DNA of 64,000 nt, taken from positions 18,996 to 82,995 of the forward strand of contig JANQMD010000042.1 of assembly GCA_028280265.1 (NCBI GenBank), read 5' to 3'. The notes under the pieces are model-generated. The model saw nothing but the letters and a program-made list of their open reading frames with translations. It had not been told where the DNA came from and searched no databases. Shown one piece after another: positions 8,755 to 18,137 of the stretch (position 1 is the stretch's first letter; each line of letters opens with the position of its first letter). The translations under genes and the position numbers were made by a program. Origin of the DNA: Flavobacteriaceae bacterium. Lineage in GTDB: Bacteria > Bacteroidota > Bacteroidia > Flavobacteriales > Flavobacteriaceae.

Positions 8755-9354
8755 TTGAGTAAGTCGATAGCTTTTTTTGATTTTGATGGAACTTTGACAT
8801 CAAAAGACAGTTTAACAGAGTTCTACAAATATCTATATAAAAGAAATTTTTTTTATGCTTATTATTTAAGGAATCTAGCTTTGGTTGTCTTAGTCCAATT
8901 TAAAATTGTTAGTTATTTCACTTTGAAAAAGAGAAGATTGAAATATTTAGTAAAAAAATTTCCTACACAGTTTCTCAAAGATGAGAGTCGCGATTTTTTT
9001 AGAATATTTATAGAAAATGAATTAAAAATTAAAGCTAAGACTAGAATTTTAGAATTGAAAAAGAGAGGTTTTAAAATAGTGATCGTATCTGCTTCTTTAG
9101 ACTTACTTCTATCTAATTTTGATAAAGAATTAAGTGCTGAAATAATTACGAATGAGCTAGAAGAGGTTAATGGTAATTTTACAGGGAATTTTATCAGAAA
9201 TAAAGACTGTAATTTTGAGGAAAAAGTGCACAGAATAAAAAGTAAATATGATATAGAAGATTATGAAGAAGTTCATGCTTATGGCGATAGCAAAGGAGAC
9301 TTTGCCATGTTTGAATTAGCACATAAATCTTTTTTGAATTATTTTAAAGAATAA
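8755..9354 (+). CDS. HAD-IB family hydrolase (phosphoserine-phosphatase-like)
   Basis: A 199-residue protein with the HAD motif I FFDFDGTLTSKDS (D9 and D11), motif II VSAS within VIVSASLDLLLS, and motif IV in YGDSKGDFAM. This set belongs to subfamily IB, the group of phosphoserine phosphatases and related small phosphatases. The start is TTG: the only nearby ATG upstream is out of frame and stops at once, and the HAD motif begins six residues later. It is 17 bases after the glycosyltransferase and 8 bases before a CapK-like gene. A joint role with the next two genes in preparing an amine or acyl decoration is inferred. Confidence 0.78.
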   Translation: MSKSIAFFDFDGTLTSKDSLTEFYKYLYKRNFFYAYYLRNLALVVLVQFKIVSYFTLKKRRLKYLVKKFPTQFLKDESRDFFRIFIENELKIKAKTRILELKKRGFKIVIVSASLDLLLSNFDKELSAEIITNELEEVNGNFTGNFIRNKDCNFEEKVHRIKSKYDIEDYEEVHAYGDSKGDFAMFELAHKSFLNYFKE

Positions 9355-9362
9355 GTGTAATA

Positions 9363-10670
9363 ATGACGGCGATTAATGTTATTAAAGATGTTTCTTTGAC
9401 ATTTCGAGGAATTTTAAAATATGTTACTTTTTTTAAAAACTCGTGTACTTGGAGTCAAAATAAAATCAAGCAATATCAATATAAGAAGCTTAAAAAACTT
9501 TTGATATCTGCTACTGACGTTCCCTACTACAGAAAGTTATTTGCTGAGATAGACTTTGATCCTACTAAGGACTTTAATTCCTTAGAAGATTTATCAAAAA
9601 TTCCTATTTTAACTAAAGATTTAGCGAAAAAAAATAAACACCTACTTGCGAATCCTAAATATACAAGAAGTTCTATTATCATGAGGACTTCGGGATCTAC
9701 TGGTCAACCTTTTGAAGTGGATGTATATCATAAGGCTTGGATAGTAGAACAGGCTGTTGTATGGAGGCATTGGATTTGGTCAGGATATAGATTCAGGGAC
9801 AAAATGGCTATAGTAAGAAGTTATGTGCCCAAAAGGGAGGATGAACTTATAAAAAAGGACAGACTAAGAAACTTTATATTCTTTAGTCCTTTTCACATGA
9901 ATGATCAACATATGTCTTTGTATTTAAAGAGAATGATCAAAGAAAAAGTGAAAATCATTAGAGGATATCCGTCATCGGTTTTCTTATTAGCAAATTTTGT
10001 TCTGAGAACGAATCATGAAATTCCAAAATTAAAATTTATTCTAACCGCTTCTGAAGAACTCAAAGACCATGATAGAAAAGTTATTGAAAAAGCGTTTAAG
10101 GTTAAGGTTACAAATCACTATGGATTGGCTGAAGTATGTGTGATGATGGGAGATTGCGATGCTCACAATGGGTTGCACAATTATGACGATTACGGATACT
10201 TAGAGTTGCATGAGATAGGTGTAGAGAATGAACGAAAAATAATCGGAACCAATCTGCACAATCTGGCTTATCCTCTGATTAGATATGATACAGGTGATAT
10301 CGCGGTACTCAAAGATGAAGATGATCATGGTGAATGCCCACATTCCTTTAATACTGTGGCAAATATCAAAGGAAGAGCAGATCAATATATTTTAACCAAT
10401 GAAGGGTACAAAATACCAACAGTTAATTTTTATACACTTTTTGAGAGCTTCCAAGAGGTAATTAAGTGGCAAATTATTCAGAAAAAAGTTCATGAAATAG
10501 AAGTAAGGACTACCTTTGAATCTTTAAGTGAAAAAAGAAAGAAAGAGTTAGTTTCAGGCTTTTATAAAAGATTACCTAAAGACTTTGAAATTAATTTTAT
10601 TGAAAATAATGGGTTTATTCAAAAGAATGAAGGAAAAATAAATGCATTTATATCAGAAATAAAAAAATAA
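9363..10670 (+). CDS. CapK/PaaK-like adenylate-forming enzyme
   Basis: This 435-residue protein has the AMP-binding signature TSGSTGQPFE (about 109-118), the A5-like motif NHYGLAEVCVM and the aspartate motif IRYDTGDIAVL. The closest named relatives are phenylacetate-CoA ligases and capsule-locus CapK proteins, of similar length. The family adenylates a carboxylic acid and passes the acyl group to a thiol. The true acceptor in capsule loci is mostly unknown. It sits in a tight run (gaps of 8 and 4 bases) between a HAD phosphatase and an aminotransferase, suggesting a dedicated precursor pathway. Confidence 0.78.
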   Translation: MTAINVIKDVSLTFRGILKYVTFFKNSCTWSQNKIKQYQYKKLKKLLISATDVPYYRKLFAEIDFDPTKDFNSLEDLSKIPILTKDLAKKNKHLLANPKYTRSSIIMRTSGSTGQPFEVDVYHKAWIVEQAVVWRHWIWSGYRFRDKMAIVRSYVPKREDELIKKDRLRNFIFFSPFHMNDQHMSLYLKRMIKEKVKIIRGYPSSVFLLANFVLRTNHEIPKLKFILTASEELKDHDRKVIEKAFKVKVTNHYGLAEVCVMMGDCDAHNGLHNYDDYGYLELHEIGVENERKIIGTNLHNLAYPLIRYDTGDIAVLKDEDDHGECPHSFNTVANIKGRADQYILTNEGYKIPTVNFYTLFESFQEVIKWQIIQKKVHEIEVRTTFESLSEKRKKELVSGFYKRLPKDFEINFIENNGFIQKNEGKINAFISEIKK

Positions 10671-10674
10671 AAAC

Positions 10675-11814
10675 ATGAATGTAATAAAGGAAAAATTTGA
10701 AAATTTGAAAAGTAAATCTGGATCTCATAGTCCTAGTATCAATTCAATATTAAAAGAAATACCAGAGATACAAATTGAAGTAGATGCATGTTTTTTATCG
10801 AACCCTTACGCAACTCAATTATTTCTTGATTATTTCAAGAATGATTTAATTAAGACTGGTAAGATAGATAGAGTATTGGAGTTTTATCCATCTCAAAACA
10901 ATGTAATTGCCAAATCAATATCCAAAAGTATCGGAATTGATGCTAAGAATATTTTCGTTTGCAACGGAGCAATAGAAGGAATTCAGGCAGTAATACACAA
11001 TCTTTTACATGGCAAGCTATCCATACCGATCCCTACTTTTTCCAGTTATTATGAATATTGCCATAAAAACATAGAAGCTATTTACTACAATCTTAAAAAA
11101 GAAGAGGATTATGCTTTAAATCTAAAGAATTATTCTGCGTTCATAAAAGAGAATAAGATCAACAATGCGGTCATTATCAACCCAAACAATCCTAATGGAT
11201 CTTATATTAGTTCAGAGGATTTAAAGGAGTTTTTAGAAGAGCATAGAGATTTAGATGCCATAATTCTAGACGAAAGCTTCATCCACTTTGCGTATGAAAA
11301 TAGCAGTATGAGATTAAAGTCCATGCAGAACAGTATTTCAGATTATAAGAATTTATTTATTGTAAAAAGTATGTCTAAAGATTTTGGAATAGCAGGTTTA
11401 CGATGCGGATACCTCTTGATGAATGAAGAATACGTATCTCAATTCTTAAGGAATGGTTACTTGTGGAATGTCAATGGAATAGCAGAATACTTTTTTACAC
11501 TCTATGGAAATGAAAAATTCTTGAAAGAATATGAAGATTGTAGAAAAAAGTACATCATGGAAACATTGTTTTTTGTCAACCAACTTACGGAACTAAAAAA
11601 TATTAATGTCTTACCTTCAAAAGCAAACTTTGTCTTAGTAGAACTAATAGACGGTAGAACTAGCGATGAGGTATCTGCAAAATTGTTAGTGGATCATGGC
11701 ATATATGTTAGAAATTGTAGTGACAAAATAGGATTAGATGGACAATATCTTAGAATTGCAGCAAGATCCTTTGATGAAAATCAAAAAATTTTTAGAGCCT
11801 TAGCTCAATTATAG
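10675..11814 (+). CDS. HisC/CobD-like class I/II aminotransferase
   Basis: A 379-residue fold-type I PLP enzyme. The motif LSNPYATQ near residue 40, the asparagine-rich NPNNPNGSYIS (about 165-175), ILDESFIHF and the PLP lysine in SMSKDFGIAGLRCGY (K235) fit the histidinol-phosphate aminotransferase/threonine-phosphate decarboxylase group. No other histidine or cobalamin gene is near, so a role in making an amino-containing building block for the polysaccharide is more likely. It is 4 bases after the CapK-like gene and 12 bases before the two-domain oxidoreductase. Confidence 0.78.
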   Translation: MNVIKEKFENLKSKSGSHSPSINSILKEIPEIQIEVDACFLSNPYATQLFLDYFKNDLIKTGKIDRVLEFYPSQNNVIAKSISKSIGIDAKNIFVCNGAIEGIQAVIHNLLHGKLSIPIPTFSSYYEYCHKNIEAIYYNLKKEEDYALNLKNYSAFIKENKINNAVIINPNNPNGSYISSEDLKEFLEEHRDLDAIILDESFIHFAYENSSMRLKSMQNSISDYKNLFIVKSMSKDFGIAGLRCGYLLMNEEYVSQFLRNGYLWNVNGIAEYFFTLYGNEKFLKEYEDCRKKYIMETLFFVNQLTELKNINVLPSKANFVLVELIDGRTSDEVSAKLLVDHGIYVRNCSDKIGLDGQYLRIAARSFDENQKIFRALAQL

Positions 11815-11826
11815 ATAAATTCTGAA

Positions 11827-13947
11827 ATGAAACAAATTATACAAGACCTTAAAAAAGGAGATACCATATTAGAAGAAGTTCCTGTGCCAAGAGTAAAAGC
11901 AGGAAGCGTGTTGATTAAAACTACACGTACATTGGTTTCTTTAGGAACTGAAAGAATGTTGGTCGATTTTGGGAAAGCAAACTTTATTCAAAAAGCCAAA
12001 CAACAACCTGATAAAGTAAAAATGGTAATGGATAAGGTAAAGACTGATGGTTTGCGTCCAACTATGGAGGCAGTATTCAATAAGTTAGGGCAGCCATTAC
12101 CTTTAGGGTATTGTAATGTAGGTGAAGTCGTTGCTGTTGGAAAAGGAGTAACTGAATTTTCTGTAGGAGATCGGGTAGCTTCCAACGGAAATCATGCTGA
12201 ATTTGTATGTGTTCCCAAAAATTTAGTAGCAAAAATTCCTGATAATGTAACTGATGAAGAAGCAGCGTTCACAGTTATTGGTGCTATTGGATTACAGGGA
12301 ATTCGTTTGTTGAATCCAACCTTCGGAGAAACTATGGTGGTTGTAGGATTAGGACTTATAGGTCTTATCACAGCCGAATTATTACAAGCAAATGGATGTA
12401 ATGTCATTGGATTTGATTTTGATCCACAAAAGATTGCTATTGCCAAAGAAAAAGGAATTACTGCTGTAAACCCAGCAGACGGAACAGATCAAGTGAAATT
12501 TGTAGAATCTTTAACCAACGGAATTGGAGCTGATGGGGTGATTATCACAGCCTCGAATAAGAGTAATGAAATCATCTCTCAGTCGGCAAATATGTGTCGT
12601 AAAAGAGGAAGAATCGTTTTAATTGGTGTGATTGGATTAAACATTAGTCGAGCTGATTTTTACGAGAAAGAAATTTCTTTTCAAGTATCGTGTTCCTATG
12701 GCGCTGGACGATATGATGATGAATACGAACAAAAAGGGAATGATTACCCAATTGGATATGTTCGCTGGACAGAAAAACGTAATTTTGAAGCTGTACTCAA
12801 TGCAATTTCTAAAAAGAAACTTGATGTAAAGCCATTGATTACCGATAGAGTTCCATTGGATGAATATCAAAAGATTTATGGAGACATGTCGAACTCCAAA
12901 TCGATTGCCTCCATCCTTGAATATTCTTCAGAAAAAGAGCAGAAAAGAACTATTCAGTTAGTTGATAAAACCTTTGAAGGTCAGAAAGGAGTGATTGGAA
13001 TTATTGGAGCGGGTAACTTTACTAGTTCTACTATCCTTCCCAACTTGAAGAAGGCAAATGCAAACATGAAATACATTGCCAGTTCAGGTGGTTTGTCATC
13101 TACCATAATGGCAAAAAAGTATGGAATAACAAACTCTACGACAGATTACCAAGAAATGTTGAAAGACTCAGAAGTAGATCTTGTTTTGGTAACGACTCAG
13201 CATAATATGCATGCAAAAATGACTTTAGATGTTATGCAAGCAGGTAAGAGCGTTTTCGTAGAAAAGCCTTTGGCGTTAACCAAAGAAGAGCTCGATCAGA
13301 TCATTGAAGCGCATCAGTCAAAAAATGTGAATGTTTCTGTTGGGTTTAATAGAAGGTTTGCTCCCTTGGCCAAACAAATGAAAAAGTCCTTAGGTAATGG
13401 AACCAATCCTATCAATATCGTAGCAACCATGAACGCTGGATTTATACCCAAAGATGTTTGGGTGCATGATATGGAAGTAGGTGGTGGAAGAATCATTGGA
13501 GAAGCCTGTCATTATATAGATCTGTGTTCCTATCTAACAGGTTCTAAAGTAACGGCTGTTTGTATGAATGCTATGGGTATAAATCCAGAAGAAAATACAG
13601 ACAATGCTAGTATCTTATTAAAATATGAGAACGGAAGCAATGTAGTGATCAACTATTTTGCCAACGGAAGTAAATCCTACTCAAAAGAAAGAGTAGAGGT
13701 CTACTCTCAAGAGAGAACCTTAATAATGGACAATTGGAGAAAACTAAAAGGGTACGGTTTCAAAGGATTCTCTAACACATCTTCAAAACAAGACAAAGGG
13801 CACTTCAATCAATTTCAAGCTTTAGTAGAACAACAGAAAAAAGGTGGAGGACCTATTATCACTTTTGATGAAATAGTTAACACAACAAAGGCTACCTTTG
13901 CTGCAATTGATTCATTGAAGGAAGGAAAATGGATATCCGTAAAATAA
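11827..13947 (+). CDS. Two-domain oxidoreductase: MDR alcohol dehydrogenase fused to Gfo/Idh/MocA
   Basis: This 706-residue fusion has two parts. Residues 1 to about 350 form a medium-chain dehydrogenase (GYCNVGEVVAVGKGV, then Rossmann motif VVGLGLIGL). From about 375 onward is a Gfo/Idh/MocA domain with a second Rossmann motif (IIGAGNFTSS), the FVEKPLALT motif near 475 and a conserved GEACHYIDL region. The pairing is a recognised type in polysaccharide loci; both halves are NAD(P)-dependent, and an oxidation and reduction on one sugar intermediate could be coupled. It overlaps the heparinase-like gene by 19 bases. Base composition is visibly less AT-rich than that of genes upstream. Confidence 0.85.
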   Translation: MKQIIQDLKKGDTILEEVPVPRVKAGSVLIKTTRTLVSLGTERMLVDFGKANFIQKAKQQPDKVKMVMDKVKTDGLRPTMEAVFNKLGQPLPLGYCNVGEVVAVGKGVTEFSVGDRVASNGNHAEFVCVPKNLVAKIPDNVTDEEAAFTVIGAIGLQGIRLLNPTFGETMVVVGLGLIGLITAELLQANGCNVIGFDFDPQKIAIAKEKGITAVNPADGTDQVKFVESLTNGIGADGVIITASNKSNEIISQSANMCRKRGRIVLIGVIGLNISRADFYEKEISFQVSCSYGAGRYDDEYEQKGNDYPIGYVRWTEKRNFEAVLNAISKKKLDVKPLITDRVPLDEYQKIYGDMSNSKSIASILEYSSEKEQKRTIQLVDKTFEGQKGVIGIIGAGNFTSSTILPNLKKANANMKYIASSGGLSSTIMAKKYGITNSTTDYQEMLKDSEVDLVLVTTQHNMHAKMTLDVMQAGKSVFVEKPLALTKEELDQIIEAHQSKNVNVSVGFNRRFAPLAKQMKKSLGNGTNPINIVATMNAGFIPKDVWVHDMEVGGGRIIGEACHYIDLCSYLTGSKVTAVCMNAMGINPEENTDNASILLKYENGSNVVINYFANGSKSYSKERVEVYSQERTLIMDNWRKLKGYGFKGFSNTSSKQDKGHFNQFQALVEQQKKGGGPIITFDEIVNTTKATFAAIDSLKEGKWISVK

Positions 13948-15515
13948 AGATACTCTTTCGTACACTTAAGTATCTCAAGTTTATTCAAATCTACTATCGA
14001 GTTTACTACCTTTTTAGAAATAAATTCATAAGTAGAGAACCCAAAAAAAAGAATACGCCTCAATCTGAAGCTATTGTATGGAACGGAGGAATTTTATATT
14101 CCAATCGTTATGCAAGTAACAATTCTTTTGAGTTTCTGAATATAAAGCATGAGTTTTCTGATCAGATTGATTGGAATTATGATGCGTATGGAAAACTCTG
14201 GACCTACAATCTCAATTACTTCGATTTCTTGAATCAAATAGATATGTCCAAAGAGATAGGTTTGAACCTCATTCAAGATTATGTAAATAAAGATGCATTC
14301 TTGAAAGATGGTAAAGAACCTTATCCTATTTCTCTGCGGTTGATCAATTGGATGAAATTTTTATCCAAAAGTCAAGTGAAAAATGAAAAGATTGATGAGG
14401 TTTTGTATCATCATACAAGAATATTGGTTTTCAATCTTGAATATCATCTATTGGCAAATCACTTGCTGGAAAATGCTTTCGCATTGTTGTTTAGTAGCTA
14501 TTACTTTCAGAATCAAAAGCTCTATTCAAAATCTAAGAAATTGTTGATTACTCAGTTAAACGAGCAGATTCTTAAGGATGGTGCGCATTATGAATTATCG
14601 CCTATATATCATCAAATTTTGTTTCATAGGTTGTTAGATTGTATTCAGTTAATTCTGTTGAATCCTTCATGGCAAAGTGATAATTTGCAAAGCTTTTTAG
14701 AAGACAAGGCATCTGTAATGAAAAGTTGGTTGGAAAATGTGACTTATCAAAATGGAGATGTTCCCATGGTAAGTGATGCTGCTTTTGGAGTTGCACCAAC
14801 GAGTAAGGAGTTACTAAAGTTTTCTAAAGAACTGAATGTAAACTCTTTCAATACGGTGCTTTCTGATTCGGGATATCGAAAAGTAACTCAGGATAATTTC
14901 GAATTGTTTATGGATATCGGAAACATCCAACCTAGCTATCAGCCTGGTCATACACATAGCGACACGTTTCATTTCGATCTTTACAAAGATCAAGAACCTA
15001 TATTTGTAGATAGAGGAGTTTCTACTTATGAAAAGAATGAAAAACGCCAACAAGAAAGATCTACTTCTTCGCACAACACAGTAGTAATCAACAATGAAAA
15101 TCAGACAGAGGTTTGGGGAGGATTTAGAGTTGGTAAAAGAGCGAGGGTAATTAATATCTTTGAAGAAGAGAATCGTATAACAGCTGTTCACGACGGGTAT
15201 AAAAAGTTAGGATTCTTACACAGACGAGTTTTTGATTGGAGAGATAGAAAGAACATTGTTATTGAGGATGATACACTCATGTCAACAAGTCAGAAGGCGA
15301 TCGCTTTGTTTCATCTCCATTCAGACATTTGTAAGCCGCAAATTGATAAGAGTACTTTATATCTTAGCAAACAAAATATTTCAATTCATTTTCAAGGTTA
15401 TACTGATATTCGAATTGAAAAATACGATCAGCCAAAAGGGTTTAATAAAACCCAATCTGCTTACAAAATTATCGTTACTTTTGATCGCAATTTGGTAACG
15501 CAAATTTCTGTATGA
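13929..15515 (+). CDS. Heparinase II/III-like protein
   Basis: A 528-residue protein with an N-terminal alpha-helical half and a C-terminal beta half. The motif GHTHSDTFHFDLY (about 341-353) and RSTSSHNTVVIN (about 378-389) hold the histidines typical of heparinase II/III-like polysaccharide lyases. No signal peptide is seen, so it is probably cytoplasmic, which is odd for a degradative lyase. Relatives inside polysaccharide loci may instead modify or epimerise uronic acids; this is inference. The start lies inside the end of the oxidoreductase gene and its stop overlaps the next start (ATGA), so the three genes are tightly coupled. Confidence 0.8.
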   Translation: MDIRKIKILFRTLKYLKFIQIYYRVYYLFRNKFISREPKKKNTPQSEAIVWNGGILYSNRYASNNSFEFLNIKHEFSDQIDWNYDAYGKLWTYNLNYFDFLNQIDMSKEIGLNLIQDYVNKDAFLKDGKEPYPISLRLINWMKFLSKSQVKNEKIDEVLYHHTRILVFNLEYHLLANHLLENAFALLFSSYYFQNQKLYSKSKKLLITQLNEQILKDGAHYELSPIYHQILFHRLLDCIQLILLNPSWQSDNLQSFLEDKASVMKSWLENVTYQNGDVPMVSDAAFGVAPTSKELLKFSKELNVNSFNTVLSDSGYRKVTQDNFELFMDIGNIQPSYQPGHTHSDTFHFDLYKDQEPIFVDRGVSTYEKNEKRQQERSTSSHNTVVINNENQTEVWGGFRVGKRARVINIFEEENRITAVHDGYKKLGFLHRRVFDWRDRKNIVIEDDTLMSTSQKAIALFHLHSDICKPQIDKSTLYLSKQNISIHFQGYTDIRIEKYDQPKGFNKTQSAYKIIVTFDRNLVTQISV

Positions 15516-16717
15516 GAATACTCTTTTTAACCGATAATTTTCTGCCAGAAGTCAACGCTCCTGCAACACGTACATACGAACATTGCAAGGAGTGGGTAAA
15601 ACAAGGAGTTGATGTAACTGTGATTACCTGTGTACCTAATTTTCCAAAAGGAAAAGTTTTTAAAGGTTATGAGAATAAGTGGAAACAAACTGAGTATATA
15701 GATGGAATAAGAGTAATACGAGTATGGTCGTTCATTGCTGCTAACAAAGGGTTTTTAAAAAGGACTTTGGATTTTATTTCGTATTCTATGACTTCCTTTT
15801 TAGCAGGATTGTTCATCAAAACTGATCTCATTGTTGCCACTTCACCTCAATTTTTTACGGCGCTGTCTGGAAAAGCTTTGGGCTTTTTTAAAGGGAAACC
15901 ATGGGTAATGGAAGTTCGAGATTTGTGGCCAGAGTCTATAAAGACAGTTGGAGCAATGAAAGATAACTTAGTCATTAGATATCTCGAGTATTTAGAGAAA
16001 AAATGTTATCGATCAGCTCATAAAATCATAACGGTAACTGAATCCTTTAAAGTGGAAATTATTAACAAAGGAATTGATGGAAATAAAATTGCTGTTGTTA
16101 AGAATGGGGCTAATTTAGATTTATTTCAACCTAAGGAAAAAGATCAAAAACTTATCAAAGAGTTGAATTTAGAAGGTAAAATTATCCTTGGATATATTGG
16201 AACGCATGGAATGGCGCACAAGCTAGATTTTTTGATGGATTGCGCGAAAGAATTAGAGGATACCAATTATCACTTTTTATTCATAGGCTCTGGAGCAGAA
16301 AAAGAAAACCTTCTTAAAAAATTAGAGAAAGAAAAGATTCAAAATGTGACGATGTTAGAGAGTGTTTCTAAAGAGAAAATAGTGAAGTACTTGTCTATAC
16401 TTGATATTTCGTTGATTAATTTAAAAAAGGATGATTTGTTTAAAACAGTAATTCCTTCAAAAATTTTTGAAAATGCAGCCATGAATATCCCAATTCTTAT
16501 TGGGGTTGATGGAGAATCAAGGAGTATAGTTGAGGATTTTAAAGCAGGGCTTTATTATGAACCAGAAAATAAAGTAGACTTTCTTGAAAAATTAAGTTTT
16601 ATTACCAATAATTCAGAAAACCAAAAAATATACTCTATTGGGGGTGAAAATTTATCTAAGTATTATGATAGAAAAAGATTGGCAAGTCAAATGCTGGAAT
16701 TTTTAAGAGAATGTTAG
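15512..16717 (+). CDS. WbuB-like GT4 glycosyltransferase
   Basis: This 401-residue protein starts ILFLTDNFLPEVNAPATRTY, then EHCKEWVKQGVDVTVIT and VPNFPKGKVF. These are diagnostic of the WbuB-type fucosamine-transferase-like GT4 group. The C-terminal half has GYIGTHGMAHKLDFL and PSKIFENAAMNIPI, the donor-binding region. It acts on lipid-linked intermediates at the inner membrane. It ends the overlapped trio with the oxidoreductase and heparinase-like genes. After it there is a 140-base gap with a promoter-like box. Confidence 0.85.
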   Translation: MRILFLTDNFLPEVNAPATRTYEHCKEWVKQGVDVTVITCVPNFPKGKVFKGYENKWKQTEYIDGIRVIRVWSFIAANKGFLKRTLDFISYSMTSFLAGLFIKTDLIVATSPQFFTALSGKALGFFKGKPWVMEVRDLWPESIKTVGAMKDNLVIRYLEYLEKKCYRSAHKIITVTESFKVEIINKGIDGNKIAVVKNGANLDLFQPKEKDQKLIKELNLEGKIILGYIGTHGMAHKLDFLMDCAKELEDTNYHFLFIGSGAEKENLLKKLEKEKIQNVTMLESVSKEKIVKYLSILDISLINLKKDDLFKTVIPSKIFENAAMNIPILIGVDGESRSIVEDFKAGLYYEPENKVDFLEKLSFITNNSENQKIYSIGGENLSKYYDRKRLASQMLEFLREC

Positions 16718-16766
16718 TTCAAACAGTTATTGTTTAGAATGTTTTAGTAAGTATAGATATTTTTTC

Positions 16767-16774
16767 TATCTTTG
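16767..16774 (+). promoter_or_regulatory. -7-like box upstream of the WecA-like gene
   Basis: TATCTTTG matches the Bacteroidota -7 consensus TAnnTTTG. The nearest upstream TTG (16730-16732) is 34 bases away, longer than usual, so only half the promoter is supported. A short inverted repeat GAGAC/GTCTC (16774-16795) follows. This may start a transcript for the 16.8-25 kb half of the locus. Confidence 0.4.
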
Positions 16775-16857
16775 AGACACAAAAAGAACTGTCTCCTATT
16801 TTAAATATTTAAGCTTTTGAACTTAAAATTAGAAAAAGTTAGATTTAAATTACTATT

Positions 16858-18069
16858 ATGCTAGAAGTAATTATGTCAAATACAGTTCTTCTAATACTAC
16901 TATCTTCAGGTGTTTTTTTCTTGACGTTATTTGTTTTGCCAAGAATAAGAGAAAACAGCTTAAAATTAGGGTTATTCGATAAGCCAGATCATAGAAGTTC
17001 TCACTCTAATATTGTTCCTACTTTTGGTGGTATATCTTTTTATCTTGCTTTACTAATTACACTCTTTGTAATACAAAAATATGATGTTAATAGTGTTGGA
17101 TTAACACTTGTAGTTTCAATATCAATATTATTTTTTACAGGACTCAAGGATGATCTTCAGAATTTATCTCCAAAGATGAAATTTTTAGGGCAGATAATAG
17201 GAGTGGCATTTTTGATGATACAACCTGATTTTAGAATTGTATCTTTTCATGGTTTCCTTGGAATATATGAATTGTCAACTTCTGTTTCTGTTGTTTTAAG
17301 CATGTTTTTGATTCTTAGTTTTATAAATGCATACAATCTAATTGATGGGATTGATGGTATGGCCTCAATCGTTGGTATTGTCATTGCTTCAAGTTATGGG
17401 TTTATTTTTTATAAACTTAACATGCTATTTTACTTGGCGATATCTTTGGCAATAGTTAGTATGTTGTTTGCTTTTCTTAGATTTAATTTTTCTCCTAGGA
17501 AAAAAATTTTTATGGGGGATACTGGTGCGTTAGTTGTTGGTGTCTCATTAGGACTTCTAACTCTTAAACTTTTATCTTTAGGCGCTAATGCATTTCAAGT
17601 ATTAGCAATTAATAGAAGCGAAATTCCTCTATTGATTCTTGGAATTACTTTTATCCCAATTTTTGATATCTTAAGGGTAATGCTTATTAGATTAAACAGA
17701 AAACAGCCCATTTTTTCTCCAGATAGAAACCACATGCATCATATTTTAATTGATGCGGGCTTGTCGCATAGAAGGGCATCTATATTATGCGGAATAGGGA
17801 ATATTGCGATTGTACTAATTATGTTTTATTCTATAAGAGAGTTTGGGATTTTAGCTTCAATTTTTGTGCTCTTCTTTTTTACATCATCATTCTTGCTTAT
17901 GTTCTTCGGAATGAATAAAACTTATGCTAATAAACGTCGAAAAGTTAGGCTTAGAAATTTTCTGTTTGTTATCACTAGCTTATTTAGATTTCGGAGTAAA
18001 GGCTTAGAGAATCAATATAAGTTAGCATTTAACCAAAAACTTAAGAAAATACGCATACTTTTTTTCTAA
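16858..18069 (+). CDS. WecA-like polyprenyl-phosphate GlcNAc-1-phosphate transferase
   Basis: A 403-residue polytopic protein of the MraY/WecA family. It has FTGLKDDLQNLSP (first aspartate pair), NAYNLIDGIDGMAS (about 157-170), FMGDTGALVVG (about 220) and DRNHMHHILID (about 290), all active-site or Mg-binding motifs. It transfers a sugar-1-phosphate from a UDP-sugar to undecaprenyl phosphate, the first membrane step of repeat-unit assembly. An in-frame ATG at 16873 is an equally good start, since the next residues lead directly into the first membrane helix. A second initiating enzyme of another fold follows it. Confidence 0.85.
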   Translation: MLEVIMSNTVLLILLSSGVFFLTLFVLPRIRENSLKLGLFDKPDHRSSHSNIVPTFGGISFYLALLITLFVIQKYDVNSVGLTLVVSISILFFTGLKDDLQNLSPKMKFLGQIIGVAFLMIQPDFRIVSFHGFLGIYELSTSVSVVLSMFLILSFINAYNLIDGIDGMASIVGIVIASSYGFIFYKLNMLFYLAISLAIVSMLFAFLRFNFSPRKKIFMGDTGALVVGVSLGLLTLKLLSLGANAFQVLAINRSEIPLLILGITFIPIFDILRVMLIRLNRKQPIFSPDRNHMHHILIDAGLSHRRASILCGIGNIAIVLIMFYSIREFGILASIFVLFFFTSSFLLMFFGMNKTYANKRRKVRLRNFLFVITSLFRFRSKGLENQYKLAFNQKLKKIRILFF

Positions 18070-18137
18070 TAACCACTCAAGAATACTTTATATAGGAAGC
18101 TCAATATTCTAAATTTTGAGAGATTCAAGTTTTTATT

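Noticed and set aside
10675..11814. Histidine biosynthesis hisC
   Set aside because: The fold fits but no other his gene is near, and the gene is embedded in a polysaccharide locus next to a CapK-like enzyme.
14814..15191. Antisense open frame of 125 codons inside the heparinase-like gene
   Set aside because: It is opposite a well-supported gene with conserved motifs, has no recognisable fold and lacks its own spacing or promoter; it is a by-product of codon structure.
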